Part shown: positions 24,633-33,185 of the stretch, piece by piece
How positions within the stretch are numbered: position 1 is the first letter of the stretch
Layout of the letters: the number at the start of each line of letters is the position of its first letter
Assembly (NCBI GenBank): GCA_938003835.1
Contig: CALKXJ010000020.1
Span: 62,001-126,000 of the forward strand
Direction of reading: 5' to 3'
DNA length: 64,000 bases
From: an uncultured Bryobacteraceae bacterium
GTDB lineage: Bacteria; Acidobacteriota; Terriglobia; Bryobacterales; Bryobacteraceae
Made by a program: the position numbers and the translations under genes
Notes under the pieces: model-generated
What the model saw: only the letters and a program-made list of their open reading frames with translations
What the model was told of the DNA's origin: nothing
Database searches by the model: none

Positions 24633-25604
24633 ATGCTGAGGTTACTCGTTGCGCTGTTGGCTCTCCTGAGTGAGGCTGTCGGCCAGCAGGCCTCCCTGCT
24701 CATCCTTCACAAGGGGGCCAGCTCGCTCGGCTTTTACACCCACGAGGGAGCCCACTTGACCTCGGTCCCCGTCGGCTTGCATCCGCACGAGATGGTGCGC
24801 TCGCTCGACGGCCGCTATGTTTACACCACCGACAACGGCACCATGCGCATTGAGCAGGCCGGCGAGGGCGGCAACACCGTCTCGATCGTCGACCTGGAGG
24901 CCAGAAGCAGGCTCGGGGAGATCTCTCTTGGCCACTACCGGCGCCCGCACGGCATCGACCTGGATCCCAAGACGGGCCTCCTCTACGTCAGCACGGAACT
25001 TCCCGACCGGTTGCTGGTGGTGGACCCAAATAGCCGCAAGGTCGTCCGAACCTATGAGACCAAGGGCAAGACGGCCCACATGGTGAAGCTCGGCCCCGGC
25101 GCGCGGTGGGCCTATGTGAGTCACAGCAATTCGTCGAATGTGGCCGCCATTGAGCTGGCCACCGGCGAGGTAAAGCTCATCGCCACGGGCGCCCGTCCCG
25201 AAGGAAGCGCGCTGTCTCCCGACGGCCGCTTCCTCTATGTCGTCAACCGGGAGGCGGCGCAAATCACCGTGATCGACACCGCCACGCAATCCGCCGCCGG
25301 CGTGATCCCGACTGGCAAAGGCCCGGTGCGCGTCCAGGTGGCCCCGGACGGCACCATCGTCTACGCGCTGATGCACGAAAAGGCCGTCGGCTTTGCCGAC
25401 CCGGCGGCCCGGCGTCAGCTCGCCGCCGTGGCCTTGGGCGGCGAGCCGGTCTCGCTGGCGCTCGCCCCGGATGGCTCGCTCGCCTTCGCCGCAGCGCAGG
25501 ATCTCGATACCGTTTATGCGGTGTCGGTGAAGGAGCGCCGCGTGGTCCGGGAAATCCGGACCGCGCCCCAGAGCTTTCCGGACGCCATCCTCGTGCTCCG
25601 CTGA
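24633..25604 (+). CDS. Exported YVTN-type beta-propeller protein
   Basis: 323 residues starting with a signal peptide (MLRLLVALLALLSEAVGQQ), then repeated blades each with a GxxP/V...DGRYVY or DGRFLYV motif (SLDGRYVYTTDNG, SPDGRFLYVVNRE) and IDTATQSAAGVIPTGKGPV-type YVTN/6-bladed repeats. Such proteins are periplasmic and usually act as binding scaffolds. Two earlier ATGs (24612, 24627) are in frame but would put the promoter inside the coding region. Its end lies 12 bases from the convergent lipoprotein-like gene. Confidence 0.82.
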   Translation: MLRLLVALLALLSEAVGQQASLLILHKGASSLGFYTHEGAHLTSVPVGLHPHEMVRSLDGRYVYTTDNGTMRIEQAGEGGNTVSIVDLEARSRLGEISLGHYRRPHGIDLDPKTGLLYVSTELPDRLLVVDPNSRKVVRTYETKGKTAHMVKLGPGARWAYVSHSNSSNVAAIELATGEVKLIATGARPEGSALSPDGRFLYVVNREAAQITVIDTATQSAAGVIPTGKGPVRVQVAPDGTIVYALMHEKAVGFADPAARRQLAAVALGGEPVSLALAPDGSLAFAAAQDLDTVYAVSVKERRVVREIRTAPQSFPDAILVLR

Positions 25605-25616
25605 GCCCCGCCAGTT

Positions 25617-26462
25617 TCAGCGCCGCTCGGTCACGCTCACCGGAGCGGCCAGTTGGAAGCGAAGCACCGACTCGGCGGGAATCTCCGCCGGATCGCCGCG
25701 TGTCGCTAGCGTTCCGGCCACTCCCGCGCCCGCGCCCACGCCGGCGCCGATGGCTGCGCCTTTGCCGCCGCCGGCGATGCCGCCGATGGCAGCGCCAATG
25801 CCGCTGGCGATGCCGGTCTTGACGGCGTCTTTCTTCACGGAGCCCTTGGCCTCGACCCGATAGCGGCTGGTCTCGATCTCCACGCGCTGCCCGTCGGCGG
25901 TCGTCAGGCTCTCCAGCGTCACCACCAACGAGGCCACGCCCTTCACCCGACCGCCCGGGTCGGACTCGACAACCCGGCCCTCCACGGTCGCCCCTTTCGG
26001 CGCAATCACCCACGTACCGCTCACCAGGGGCTCCTCGAGCGTGGCCAGGAAGCGCTCACCGGTCTTCACCAGTTTGGTGGATAACGTATTCGTGGTGCGC
26101 ACCGCGATCGGCGTGCCCGCCTCGAGCCGGGCCTGCTTTGGCGGGGGCGGGGCCGGAGCGGGAATCGCCGCGCGAGGCGTCTCGGGGGCTGCCGCAGGAG
26201 GCGTCGCCGGAGCTGCGGTGCCTCCCTGCGGTCCGCTCGCAGCACGGCGCGGCGGAGCCTGAGCCGGAGGCGTCGCTGGTGCTGCGGCCGGCGCGGGCGC
26301 CTGGGGCTCGCTCGGAGCTAGTGCGGAGGTCTGGGGTGGGGTCTGCTCGGCCGGCGCTTCAGCCTGCCGGGTTGCCTCGCGCTGGCACGAGGCCGGCAAC
26401 AAGGCCGTGAGTAGAACTGCGAGAATCCACAACCGGGCGTCTCCATCAAACGAGCTGCGCAT
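25617..26462 (-). CDS. Exported glycine-zipper protein, Pro/Ala-rich linker
   Basis: 281 residues. A signal peptide ends in LLPASC, possibly a lipobox though the -3 residue is Pro. A long Pro/Ala/Gln-rich linker (residues about 30-110) is followed by a beta-rich domain (LSTKLVKTGERFLATLEEPL; GTWVIAPKGATVEGRVVES) resembling the C-terminal part of TrbI/VirB10-like or surface-presented proteins, then a glycine-zipper helix (SGIGAAIGGIAGGGKGAAIG) that would insert in a membrane. The function is unknown. Start is six bases from a TAAGAT box, without a ribosome site. Confidence 0.7.
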   Translation of the reverse strand: MRSSFDGDARLWILAVLLTALLPASCQREATRQAEAPAEQTPPQTSALAPSEPQAPAPAAAPATPPAQAPPRRAASGPQGGTAAPATPPAAAPETPRAAIPAPAPPPPKQARLEAGTPIAVRTTNTLSTKLVKTGERFLATLEEPLVSGTWVIAPKGATVEGRVVESDPGGRVKGVASLVVTLESLTTADGQRVEIETSRYRVEAKGSVKKDAVKTGIASGIGAAIGGIAGGGKGAAIGAGVGAGAGVAGTLATRGDPAEIPAESVLRFQLAAPVSVTERR

Positions 26463-26468
26463 AACTCG

Positions 26469-26474
26469 ATCTTA
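26469..26474 (-). promoter_or_regulatory. Putative -10 box (TAAGAT), 6 bases from ATG
   Basis: On the minus strand: TAAGAT, CGAGTT, then ATG at 26462. No ribosome site. Confidence 0.5.
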
Positions 26475-27929
26475 CGCCAGCCCGAGCTCCTCGATGGCTT
26501 CGCCGGCCCCGCGCAGATTCGCCAGGCGCATCTCCGAGTATTTCCGCGACAGCAACACCCCATGGGCTCCGGCGCCGAGCGCCGCGCGCACTGCCGCCTT
26601 GGTCCCCTCAGGAGTGCATTGGCTGTGGCCGGCTTCGGTAGGAATGTCGATGTCGATGCCGGACCAGATCTTCAGACGTGTACCCGAGGCCGCCGCCAGC
26701 GCCCGCCGCGTTTCCCGCGCGACGTAATCGGCCGAGAAACCGGTGAAGGGGATCGACGGGAGATCTTTTTCGCGATAGTTCATCACGCGGTAGTGGAAAT
26801 CGAGCGTCTCCTGCGGTGCGAAATCTCCGAAGACGTTGCCGGTGACGCGCCGGATATAGCTTGCCATACGCTCTCCTGCCGCGTTGTGATACATGACGAC
26901 CTTCAGGAAATCGGAGCAGCGGCTGAGTTCGCGCACGTCCTGCTGGGCGCGGTAGAGGGGGCTGAAGGAGTTGTTGTGCCAGATGTGCCAGCCCACCGCC
27001 GCCTCAGGCCGGATCGATTTCACCTTGCGGTAGATCGCCAGATAGGTCTCGCGCAGGCTGTCGTGCCAGAACTGTTCCCAGGCCAGCAGCTCGGGATAGC
27101 GCATCAGCAGGCGCAGGAAGCTGACGAAGCGGCCGTCGGTGGGACGCTCCCCGGCATGCCATTCGTTCACCATCTCCTCTAGGCGCAGATACCCTTCGCG
27201 CACGCCTCGGAAGTCGAAACGGCCCTGCCGTCGGGCCTTGGTTTCGCAGTACGGGCAGAAGCAGCCCACGCGTCCGGCATCGTTCGGGGCGCCGCCGTGA
27301 CTGGCGCTCAGGGCGTTGCCCAGGGCGCCTTGCCGCTCCGAGCCCCACATGATGCCGTCGATCTCGTAAGAGCGCGTGTAATCCTCGACGAGACCGAGCA
27401 GGAAGTTGCGGTGGTAGGGGTTGTTCAGGCAGAGCCTGGCGCCGCGCCGCCCGTGCAGGTCGATCTCGCGCAGTTGGTCGATGCCCGGAATGTCGTCGCG
27501 CCAGACGTCCTCGGCCCACAGGATCACCTGCATGCGGCGCTTCCGCGCCTCGGGCAGCACCGCGGCCACAAGATCCAGATCGCCATGGTCCGGGGCGCGC
27601 GTCTCCTCGGGCCGGATGCCTGTGTCCCGGTAGTACTCCGGGTGGACGGTGGCGTAGTTGCCGCCGTGGAAATCGAGATCGTACTCCTGCTTGCCGTGGT
27701 CCGGCAGCGGCTGGCCGGGCACCTGCCGCCCGGCGATGCCCCTCCCATAGGTGAAGACGGCCAGAAACAGGGTGTTGATGTGCGCGGTCCGCTCGAAGAT
27801 GTCCAGCACCCGATCGACGCCCTCGTCGACAAAGGAGACGGCTCCTACCTGAATGCCGATCATCTTGCCGGTCTCGAAAGGTACCTGCGCTGCCAGCGCC
27901 GGGATTGCCAGAAATTCGCGCCTTTGCAT
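26472..27929 (-). CDS. Tat-exported glycosidase-like TIM-barrel protein of unknown function
   Basis: 485 residues with a twin-arginine-like signal (MQRREFLAIPALAAQ). The body alternates strands and helices as in a TIM-barrel glycosidase (INTLFLAVFTYGRG, QVILWAEDVWRDDIP, EIDGIMWGSERQG, AVGWHIWHNNS), and a CxxC pair (CFCPYCETKA) lies near the middle. I cannot assign a GH family or catalytic Glu pair. It may act on plant material given the divergent arabinofuranosidase. Its stop lies nine bases before the start of the glycine-zipper gene, inside the latter's -10 box region. Confidence 0.7.
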   Translation of the reverse strand: MQRREFLAIPALAAQVPFETGKMIGIQVGAVSFVDEGVDRVLDIFERTAHINTLFLAVFTYGRGIAGRQVPGQPLPDHGKQEYDLDFHGGNYATVHPEYYRDTGIRPEETRAPDHGDLDLVAAVLPEARKRRMQVILWAEDVWRDDIPGIDQLREIDLHGRRGARLCLNNPYHRNFLLGLVEDYTRSYEIDGIMWGSERQGALGNALSASHGGAPNDAGRVGCFCPYCETKARRQGRFDFRGVREGYLRLEEMVNEWHAGERPTDGRFVSFLRLLMRYPELLAWEQFWHDSLRETYLAIYRKVKSIRPEAAVGWHIWHNNSFSPLYRAQQDVRELSRCSDFLKVVMYHNAAGERMASYIRRVTGNVFGDFAPQETLDFHYRVMNYREKDLPSIPFTGFSADYVARETRRALAAASGTRLKIWSGIDIDIPTEAGHSQCTPEGTKAAVRAALGAGAHGVLLSRKYSEMRLANLRGAGEAIEELGLA

Positions 27930-28018
27930 GGCTTCAAAATCCTGGCACCAATTTTCCGCCCGCCGGACGCCCTGTGTCCAGCGAGGCGGGCGGCCTGATA
28001 TATTCGGTTCGACGCGCC

Positions 28019-29620
28019 ATGAAGAGGAGAACCTTCCTGCAATCGATGGCGGCGGCGTTGCCCGTGCCGCTCGCGGCTCACGGGTCGACCGCCGAAGCCG
28101 TGGTTCGCGTCCGGCCGGGCGAGCCCGGTCCGGAGATCAGCCCGCACATCTACGGCCAGTTCATCGAGCATCTGGGAGGCGTCATCGAGGACGGCATCTG
28201 GGTCGGGCCCGGCTCGAAGATTCCCAATGTGGCCGGCCTGCGCCGCCAGTTCGTCGACGACATGAAGCGGATCGCGACGCCGAACTTCCGCTGGCCGGGC
28301 GGATGTTTCGCCGACGCCTACCACTGGCGGGATGGCATCGGGCCGCGCGAGCGCCGGCCGAGGACCTACAACTTCTGGCAGCCGGCGGTGCCCAAGGGCG
28401 TCGACGTCACCGAAACCAACCAGTTCGGCACGCACGAATTCATCCGGCTGTGCCGGCTCACCGGCGCCGAGCCCTATATTGCCGCCAACGTCGGCTCAGG
28501 CACCCCGGCCGAGTTCGCCGACTGGGTGCTCTATTGCAACGCCCCGGCGAACACGGTGAGCCTGGCGCGCGAGCGGGCCTCCAACGGAGATCCTGAGCCC
28601 TTCCGGGTGCGCTACTGGGGCGTGGGCAACGAAAGCTGGGGCTGCGGCGGCAACATGAAGCCGCAGGAGTACGCCACCGAATATCGCAAGTTCGCCACGC
28701 AGTACCCCCGGGCCTATCAGGAGCCTTTCTTCATCGCGGTCGGACCGAGCGGCGGCCGGCCGGACGGGCATCTGGAGTGGACGCGCGGCTTCTTCGAGGC
28801 GATGGCCGGGCACAGCGCCGCGATCTGGCCGCACGGCTGGGGGCTGCACTACTACACGCGCGCCCGCCGCTCGGCGAAGGCGGATCGCCGTTCGGCCGAA
28901 CGCTTCTACGACACGCTGGTGACCGGCGCCCGCATCGAGTGGCTGCTCGAAGAGCACTGGAAGATCATGGGTGAGTTCGACCCGCAGCGGCGCACCCGTT
29001 TCGTCGTGGACGAATGGGGCGTCTGGCAGCCGCCGGGCACCGAGATCGGCCCGCGCTATCTGTTCAGCCAGGAGGCCAATCTCTGCGACGCGCTCCATGC
29101 CGCGCTCACTCTCGATGTCTTCAACCGGCACGCCGACAAGGTCGCCATGGCGCAGATCGCGCAGACGATCAACTGCATCCACTCGCTGTTTCTGGCCTCG
29201 GGCTCGCGTTTCGTGCGCACGCCGACCTACTACGTCTTCGAGCTCTACCAGCCGCACATGGGCGCCCGGCGGGTGCCGATCGAGGTTCGCGCCGCCGACC
29301 TGAAGGTCCCGGTGGGTGATGGCGCCGAGCCCCTGTTCGGGCTGGCCGGCTCGGCCTCCCGAAAGGACCGGCAGCTTACGCTGACGCTGGTCAATCCCTC
29401 GCTCGAGGTGGAGGTAGCGGCCGCGGTCGAGCTTGACGGCGCGCAGCCGGTCGAGGCGCGCGCCCGAGTGCTGACTCACGAGGATCCGCATGCGGCCAAC
29501 AGCTTCGACGCCGGTGAGCCGATCAGGCCCGCGCCGCTCGACGCGGCGGTGCAAGGAGGCCGCATTCGGGTGCGGATTCCGAAACACGCCGTTGCGGCGC
29601 TCGAGATCCGGCTCGCCTAA
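28019..29620 (+). CDS. GH51-like alpha-L-arabinofuranosidase, Tat-exported
   Basis: 533 residues. Twin-arginine signal (MKRRTFLQSMAAALP), then a TIM barrel with the GH51 signatures: EISPHIYGQFIEHLGG, FRWPGGCFADAYHWRDGIGP, acid/base Glu205 (YWGVGNESWGCGG) and nucleophile Glu332 (FVVDEWGVWQPPG), followed by a C-terminal beta-sandwich. It would release arabinose from arabinan or arabinoxylan side chains in the periplasm. Start chosen at 28019 because it gives the Tat signal; a TATATT box lies 14 bases upstream. The stop TAA forms the first bases of the next gene's -10 box. Confidence 0.93.
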   Translation: MKRRTFLQSMAAALPVPLAAHGSTAEAVVRVRPGEPGPEISPHIYGQFIEHLGGVIEDGIWVGPGSKIPNVAGLRRQFVDDMKRIATPNFRWPGGCFADAYHWRDGIGPRERRPRTYNFWQPAVPKGVDVTETNQFGTHEFIRLCRLTGAEPYIAANVGSGTPAEFADWVLYCNAPANTVSLARERASNGDPEPFRVRYWGVGNESWGCGGNMKPQEYATEYRKFATQYPRAYQEPFFIAVGPSGGRPDGHLEWTRGFFEAMAGHSAAIWPHGWGLHYYTRARRSAKADRRSAERFYDTLVTGARIEWLLEEHWKIMGEFDPQRRTRFVVDEWGVWQPPGTEIGPRYLFSQEANLCDALHAALTLDVFNRHADKVAMAQIAQTINCIHSLFLASGSRFVRTPTYYVFELYQPHMGARRVPIEVRAADLKVPVGDGAEPLFGLAGSASRKDRQLTLTLVNPSLEVEVAAAVELDGAQPVEARARVLTHEDPHAANSFDAGEPIRPAPLDAAVQGGRIRVRIPKHAVAALEIRLA

Positions 29621-29623
29621 ACT
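29618..29623 (+). promoter_or_regulatory. Putative -10 box (TAAACT), 6 bases from ATG, overlapping a stop codon
   Basis: TAAACT, GAAAGC, then ATG at 29630. The first three bases are the TAA stop of the arabinofuranosidase. Predicts leaderless transcription within what looks like a continuous gene run. Confidence 0.5.
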
Positions 29624-29629
29624 GAAAGC

Positions 29630-30118
29630 ATGCGGTGGGTTTTGGCGCTTGGGGCGGTGCTGGCCGGCGTGGCGGTCCCCCAGCAGACGGCTGAAACGCG
29701 GCATCTGAAGCTCCGCTGGTCCGCCGATGCCGCGACCCTGCGGCCGGGCGGCGCGGTCCGGCTGGCTGTCGAGGTCGAGCTCAAGCCGCGCATGCACGTC
29801 TATGCCCCGGAGGTCGAAGGCAGCTACATCCCTGTCTCCTGGAAGCTCAACGACTCACCACAGTGGCGAGCCGGTGAGGTCGACTGGCCGCCGGCGCGGA
29901 AGCTCTATCTGGCCGCCATCGATGAGACAGTGCCGGTCTATGAAGGCCGCTTCCGTCTGGAGCGCCGATTGGAATTCTCACCGGCGGCCTCCGGCGAGGT
30001 GACCGTCGAGGGCGCCTTCCGCTATCAGGCCTGCGACGACAAGATGTGTTACCGGCCCGAGACGGTTCCCCTGCGGTGGAGCTTCCTCATCGAGCCTACA
30101 GCTCGTCCGGGATCTTGA
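29630..30118 (+). CDS. DsbD N-terminal (DsbD-alpha)-like exported protein
   Basis: 162 residues with a signal peptide (MRWVLALGAVLAGVAVPQQ). The rest matches the immunoglobulin-fold alpha domain of the thiol:disulfide interchange protein DsbD (RLAVEVELKPRMHVYAPEVE), including its paired Cys in YQACDDKMCYRPETVPL. In full-length DsbD this domain passes electrons to periplasmic thiols; a free-standing domain needs a membrane partner encoded elsewhere. Converges on the GNAT gene, with a 23-base overlap of the two 3' ends. Confidence 0.82.
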   Translation: MRWVLALGAVLAGVAVPQQTAETRHLKLRWSADAATLRPGGAVRLAVEVELKPRMHVYAPEVEGSYIPVSWKLNDSPQWRAGEVDWPPARKLYLAAIDETVPVYEGRFRLERRLEFSPAASGEVTVEGAFRYQACDDKMCYRPETVPLRWSFLIEPTARPGS

Positions 30119-30575
30119 TGAACCACCGGATGGAGCGCGCCACCTCGACGAAACCTTCGCTGCGGTAGAGGTTGTTGCCCGCCTCGTTGTCCACCAGGCA
30201 CTCCAGGTGCGCGTGCACGGCGCCCTGCTGTTTGAGCCAGGCGAGCATGCCTCGCAGCATTTCGCGCCCGTAGCCGCGGCCCTGCGCGCTGCGGTCCACC
30301 GCGAGCAGGTCGATGTAACCCAGGCGGGTCTCCTCGTCCAGGGTGCCGCTGGCGAAGGCGACGATGCGCCCCTCGGCTTCGCCCACCAGCACCTTTTGCG
30401 TGGCGAAGGCATGGCGGAAGCGCGACTGCCAGCGGGCCCGCCAGTCGCGGCCGTTGAGCGGGCCGAAGCGCTCGTCGGCCTTTTTCATCCAGGTGATCGG
30501 CTCGAAGCTCGAAATGCAGAGCTCCTCGAGCACGGGGTAGTCCTCGGCGCGCGCGGGCCGGAAGCGGAGCGACAT
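30096..30575 (-). CDS. GNAT-family N-acetyltransferase
   Basis: 159 residues. Classical GNAT order: SLRFRPARAEDYPVLEELCI opening, the GRIVAFASGTLDEE strand, acetyl-CoA-binding LAVDRSAQGRGYGREMLRGM (RxxGxG/A motif), and a C-terminal LVDNEAGNNLYRSEGFVEVA stretch. Acceptor unknown. A TAGAAT box lies 15 bases before the start. Its end overlaps the DsbD-alpha-like gene by 23 bases. Confidence 0.92.
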   Translation of the reverse strand: MSLRFRPARAEDYPVLEELCISSFEPITWMKKADERFGPLNGRDWRARWQSRFRHAFATQKVLVGEAEGRIVAFASGTLDEETRLGYIDLLAVDRSAQGRGYGREMLRGMLAWLKQQGAVHAHLECLVDNEAGNNLYRSEGFVEVARSIRWFIKIPDEL

Positions 30576-30619
30576 AACGTTCGCTAGCCGATTCTACCGC
30601 GGCGATACACTGGCAGGAA

Positions 30620-31462
30620 ATGCTGATCATCGACACGCACGCCCACATCTACTCGCCGGACGAAGAGCGCTACCCACCCATCGACAACCCGTTGCGGCCG
30701 CCCGGCGGGAAGGCTTCGGTCGAGGATCTGCGGGCCGTGGCGCGGGCCAACGGCGTCGACGGCGCCTGTCTCATCCAGACCAGCACCTTCTACCGCTTCG
30801 ACAATCGCTACACGGCGGATGCGGCGAAGGCGAACGCGGACTGGGCCGCGGGCGTGTGCACGCTGGATCCCGATGATCCGCACAGCCCGGGCCTGCTCCG
30901 CCAGTATGTGCTCGAGTCCAACATCCGCGGCATGCGCAGCATCCCGGCGCGCGACGGGCGCCTCGTGCATCCGGGCGTCGAGGCGCTCTGGCGGACGGCG
31001 CTCGAGCTGGGCATCGTCATCAACGTGCTCGTCGGACCGGACAAGGCCGATCAGGTGGAGACGATGCTCGGCAGGTTTCCCAGGCTGAGAGTGGTGCTCG
31101 ACCACTGCATGAACCCGAAGGCGGGGCCGGATCTCGAGGCCACGCTCGCGAAAGTCTTGCGCCTGGCGCGTTTCGATAACCTGCATGCCAAGCTCACCTT
31201 CATTCCGACAGGCAGCGCGACCGGCTATCCTTGCGCGGATATGCACGAGGCGTGTCTCGAGGTGGTGAGGGCCTTCGGCGCCGAACGCTGCGTCTGGGGC
31301 AGCAACTTCCCCAACCGCCTCTGGACGCCCAAGGTCAGCTACGAAGAGCACCTGCGCATCTTTCGCGAGCTCCTCCCGCTGCGCGACTCCGACCGCCGTC
31401 GCATTCTCGGGGAGACGGCCAACCGGCTGTGGTTCGGCGGCCGGCTCAAGGATACGGCATGA
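30620..31462 (+). CDS. Amidohydrolase (2-pyrone-4,6-dicarboxylate-hydrolase-like)
   Basis: 280 residues. TIM-barrel amidohydrolase of the 2-pyrone-4,6-dicarboxylate/fucono-lactone hydrolase group: metal-binding IIDTHAHIYSPDE, RLRVVLDHCMNPKAG, and the C-terminal CVWGSNFPNRLWTPKVSYEEH with WGSNFP, which marks this group. These cleave lactones or aromatic ring products. The substrate here is unknown. A TACACT box lies eight bases upstream with GGCAGGA between. Overlaps the next gene by ATGA. Confidence 0.9.
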   Translation: MLIIDTHAHIYSPDEERYPPIDNPLRPPGGKASVEDLRAVARANGVDGACLIQTSTFYRFDNRYTADAAKANADWAAGVCTLDPDDPHSPGLLRQYVLESNIRGMRSIPARDGRLVHPGVEALWRTALELGIVINVLVGPDKADQVETMLGRFPRLRVVLDHCMNPKAGPDLEATLAKVLRLARFDNLHAKLTFIPTGSATGYPCADMHEACLEVVRAFGAERCVWGSNFPNRLWTPKVSYEEHLRIFRELLPLRDSDRRRILGETANRLWFGGRLKDTA

Positions 31463-32493
31463 CGCGGCGCGAGTGGCTGGGCGCGGCGCTGGCGGCGGCC
31501 AGAGGCGCGGACATCGACGCGCTTTATGATCAGGCGATCGTCGTCGACGCCCTGAGCGTCACCGACTGGGACGAGGCCGCCTTTGCCGACTGGAAACGCT
31601 CGGGCTATACCGCCATTCACACTTCGCTCGCCAACCGCAATTTCGCCGTGGGCCTGCGGGAGCTCAAACGCTGGCGCGAGCTCTTTGCCCGAGAGGCCGC
31701 GAGGCTGCTCCCCTGCCGGCGCGCCGCCGACATCGAACGCGCCAAACGCGAGGGCAAGCTTGCCGTGATCCTGGGCTTCCAGAACGCCACGGTGATCGAG
31801 GACGATCTCGACAACCTCGACCGCCTTCATGCGCTTGGCGCCCGCGTCATTCAGCTCACCTACAACGCGCGCAACCTGCTCGGCGACGGCTGCACGGAGC
31901 GGACCAACGCCGGCTTGTCCGATTTCGGCATCGCCTGCGTGGAGCGCATGAACGAGCTCGGCATCGCCGTGGATCTCTCGCACTGCGGCGAGGCCACCAC
32001 GGCCGACGGCATCGCCTTCTCGAAGAAGCCGCCCGCCTTCACTCACACCATGTGCAAGGCCATTTACGATCACGTGCGGGCCAAGACGGACGCGCAGTTG
32101 CGCGCGCTCGCCGACAAAGGCGGCGTCACGGGGATCGTCGCCCTCGGCTACTTCATCGGGCCCGGCCCCGAGACCTCGCTCGAGGACTTCCTCCGCCACA
32201 TCGACCATGCGGTGAAAGTTTCGGGCATCGATCACGTCGGCCTGGCCGCCGATTTCTCCATCCGCGGCATCCAAGCCACGGCCACGCGCGAGGACTGGTA
32301 CCTGCCGCGTCTCAGGATTTTCAAGCCCTCCTACCGCGTGCGCTGGCCGCCCTGGATTGCGGAACTGGACCGGCCGGAGCGCTTTCGCACGGTGGCGCAC
32401 GAGCTGGACCGCCGCGGCTACAAGTCGGGCGATATCGAAAAGATCCTCGGGCTGAACTGGCTCAGGTACCTCCGGGAGGTCTTCGGCGGCTGA
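31459..32493 (+). CDS. Tat-signal M19 (membrane dipeptidase)-like protein, altered metal site
   Basis: 344 residues, starting MTRREWLGAALAAARG, a twin-arginine-like signal. Family M19 fold: the second half keeps two zinc-type histidines (IAVDLSHCGEATTADG, PPAFTHTMCKAIYDH). But the N-terminal HxD is replaced (VVDALSVTDWD) and the bridging Glu position reads GFQN (VILGFQNATVIEDD). This matches a distinct subgroup rather than a standard zinc dipeptidase, so hydrolysis of dipeptides is uncertain. The ATG at 31459 forms an ATGA overlap with the amidohydrolase stop. Confidence 0.8.
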   Translation: MTRREWLGAALAAARGADIDALYDQAIVVDALSVTDWDEAAFADWKRSGYTAIHTSLANRNFAVGLRELKRWRELFAREAARLLPCRRAADIERAKREGKLAVILGFQNATVIEDDLDNLDRLHALGARVIQLTYNARNLLGDGCTERTNAGLSDFGIACVERMNELGIAVDLSHCGEATTADGIAFSKKPPAFTHTMCKAIYDHVRAKTDAQLRALADKGGVTGIVALGYFIGPGPETSLEDFLRHIDHAVKVSGIDHVGLAADFSIRGIQATATREDWYLPRLRIFKPSYRVRWPPWIAELDRPERFRTVAHELDRRGYKSGDIEKILGLNWLRYLREVFGG

Positions 32494-32510
32494 ACCGGCC
32501 AGGGCCGGGC

Positions 32511-33158
32511 TCAGCCGGGCTGCGGATCGCCCAGCACCTCGGCAATCTCGCGCTCGGAAATCGCCCCCGCGCGAATCAGCCGCCACCCCTCTCCGGTGAC
32601 GTCCACCGTGGTGGCGCCCTGGCCGGTGCACAGGCCGCCGTCGAGCACCAGATCGACGCGCCCGTCCATGACGGCAAAGGCCTCGATGCCGCTGCGGCAG
32701 GTCGGCTGGCCGGAAATGTTGGCGCTCGTGCAGATCAGGGGCTGGTTGAGCGCTTCGATCAGCGCGGCCAGCAGCGGCGAGCGTGACTGCCGCACGGCGA
32801 GCCGTCCGGTGTTGCCGGTGACCTTGAGCGGCACCTTCGCCGAGGCCGGAACGATGATGGTCAGCGCGCCCGGCCAGAAGCGCCGCGCCAGCAGATAGAA
32901 GCGCGCGGATAATTCGGCGGCCAAATCCTCGGCCATCATCACGTCACTTACGAGCAGCGGGAGCGAGCGGTTGAGCTCACGCCCTTTGGCGGCGAAGACG
33001 CGCGCCACCGCTTGTAGGTTCATCGGATCGGCCACCAGCGCGTACAGTGCATCGGTCGGAACGGCAACCACCCGGCCGCGGCGCACGGCTGCGGCGGCCC
33101 GTTCGATCGCTTCCGGAGCGGGTTGCTCCGGGTTGACTTCGATCAGATCAGTCGCCAC
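32511..33158 (-). CDS. Threonylcarbamoyl-AMP synthase (Sua5/YciO/YrdC family)
   Basis: 215 residues, the length of the single-domain YrdC/TsaC enzyme that makes threonylcarbamoyl-AMP for tRNA t6A37. Family motifs: GRVVAVPTDALYALVADPMN, VFAAKGRELNRSLPLLVSD, the KRxxxxPL-type lysine/arginine region, ARRFWPGALTIIVPAS, and SANISGQPTC. Starts at GTG (33158). Last gene of a four-gene minus-strand run, 27 bases after the methyltransferase/reductase fusion, though a TAGAAT box overlaps that gene's stop codon and may add expression. Confidence 0.93.
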   Translation of the reverse strand: MATDLIEVNPEQPAPEAIERAAAAVRRGRVVAVPTDALYALVADPMNLQAVARVFAAKGRELNRSLPLLVSDVMMAEDLAAELSARFYLLARRFWPGALTIIVPASAKVPLKVTGNTGRLAVRQSRSPLLAALIEALNQPLICTSANISGQPTCRSGIEAFAVMDGRVDLVLDGGLCTGQGATTVDVTGEGWRLIRAGAISEREIAEVLGDPQPG

Positions 33159-33185
33159 GTGGTCTTGAGAGTGACTCCGGATATT

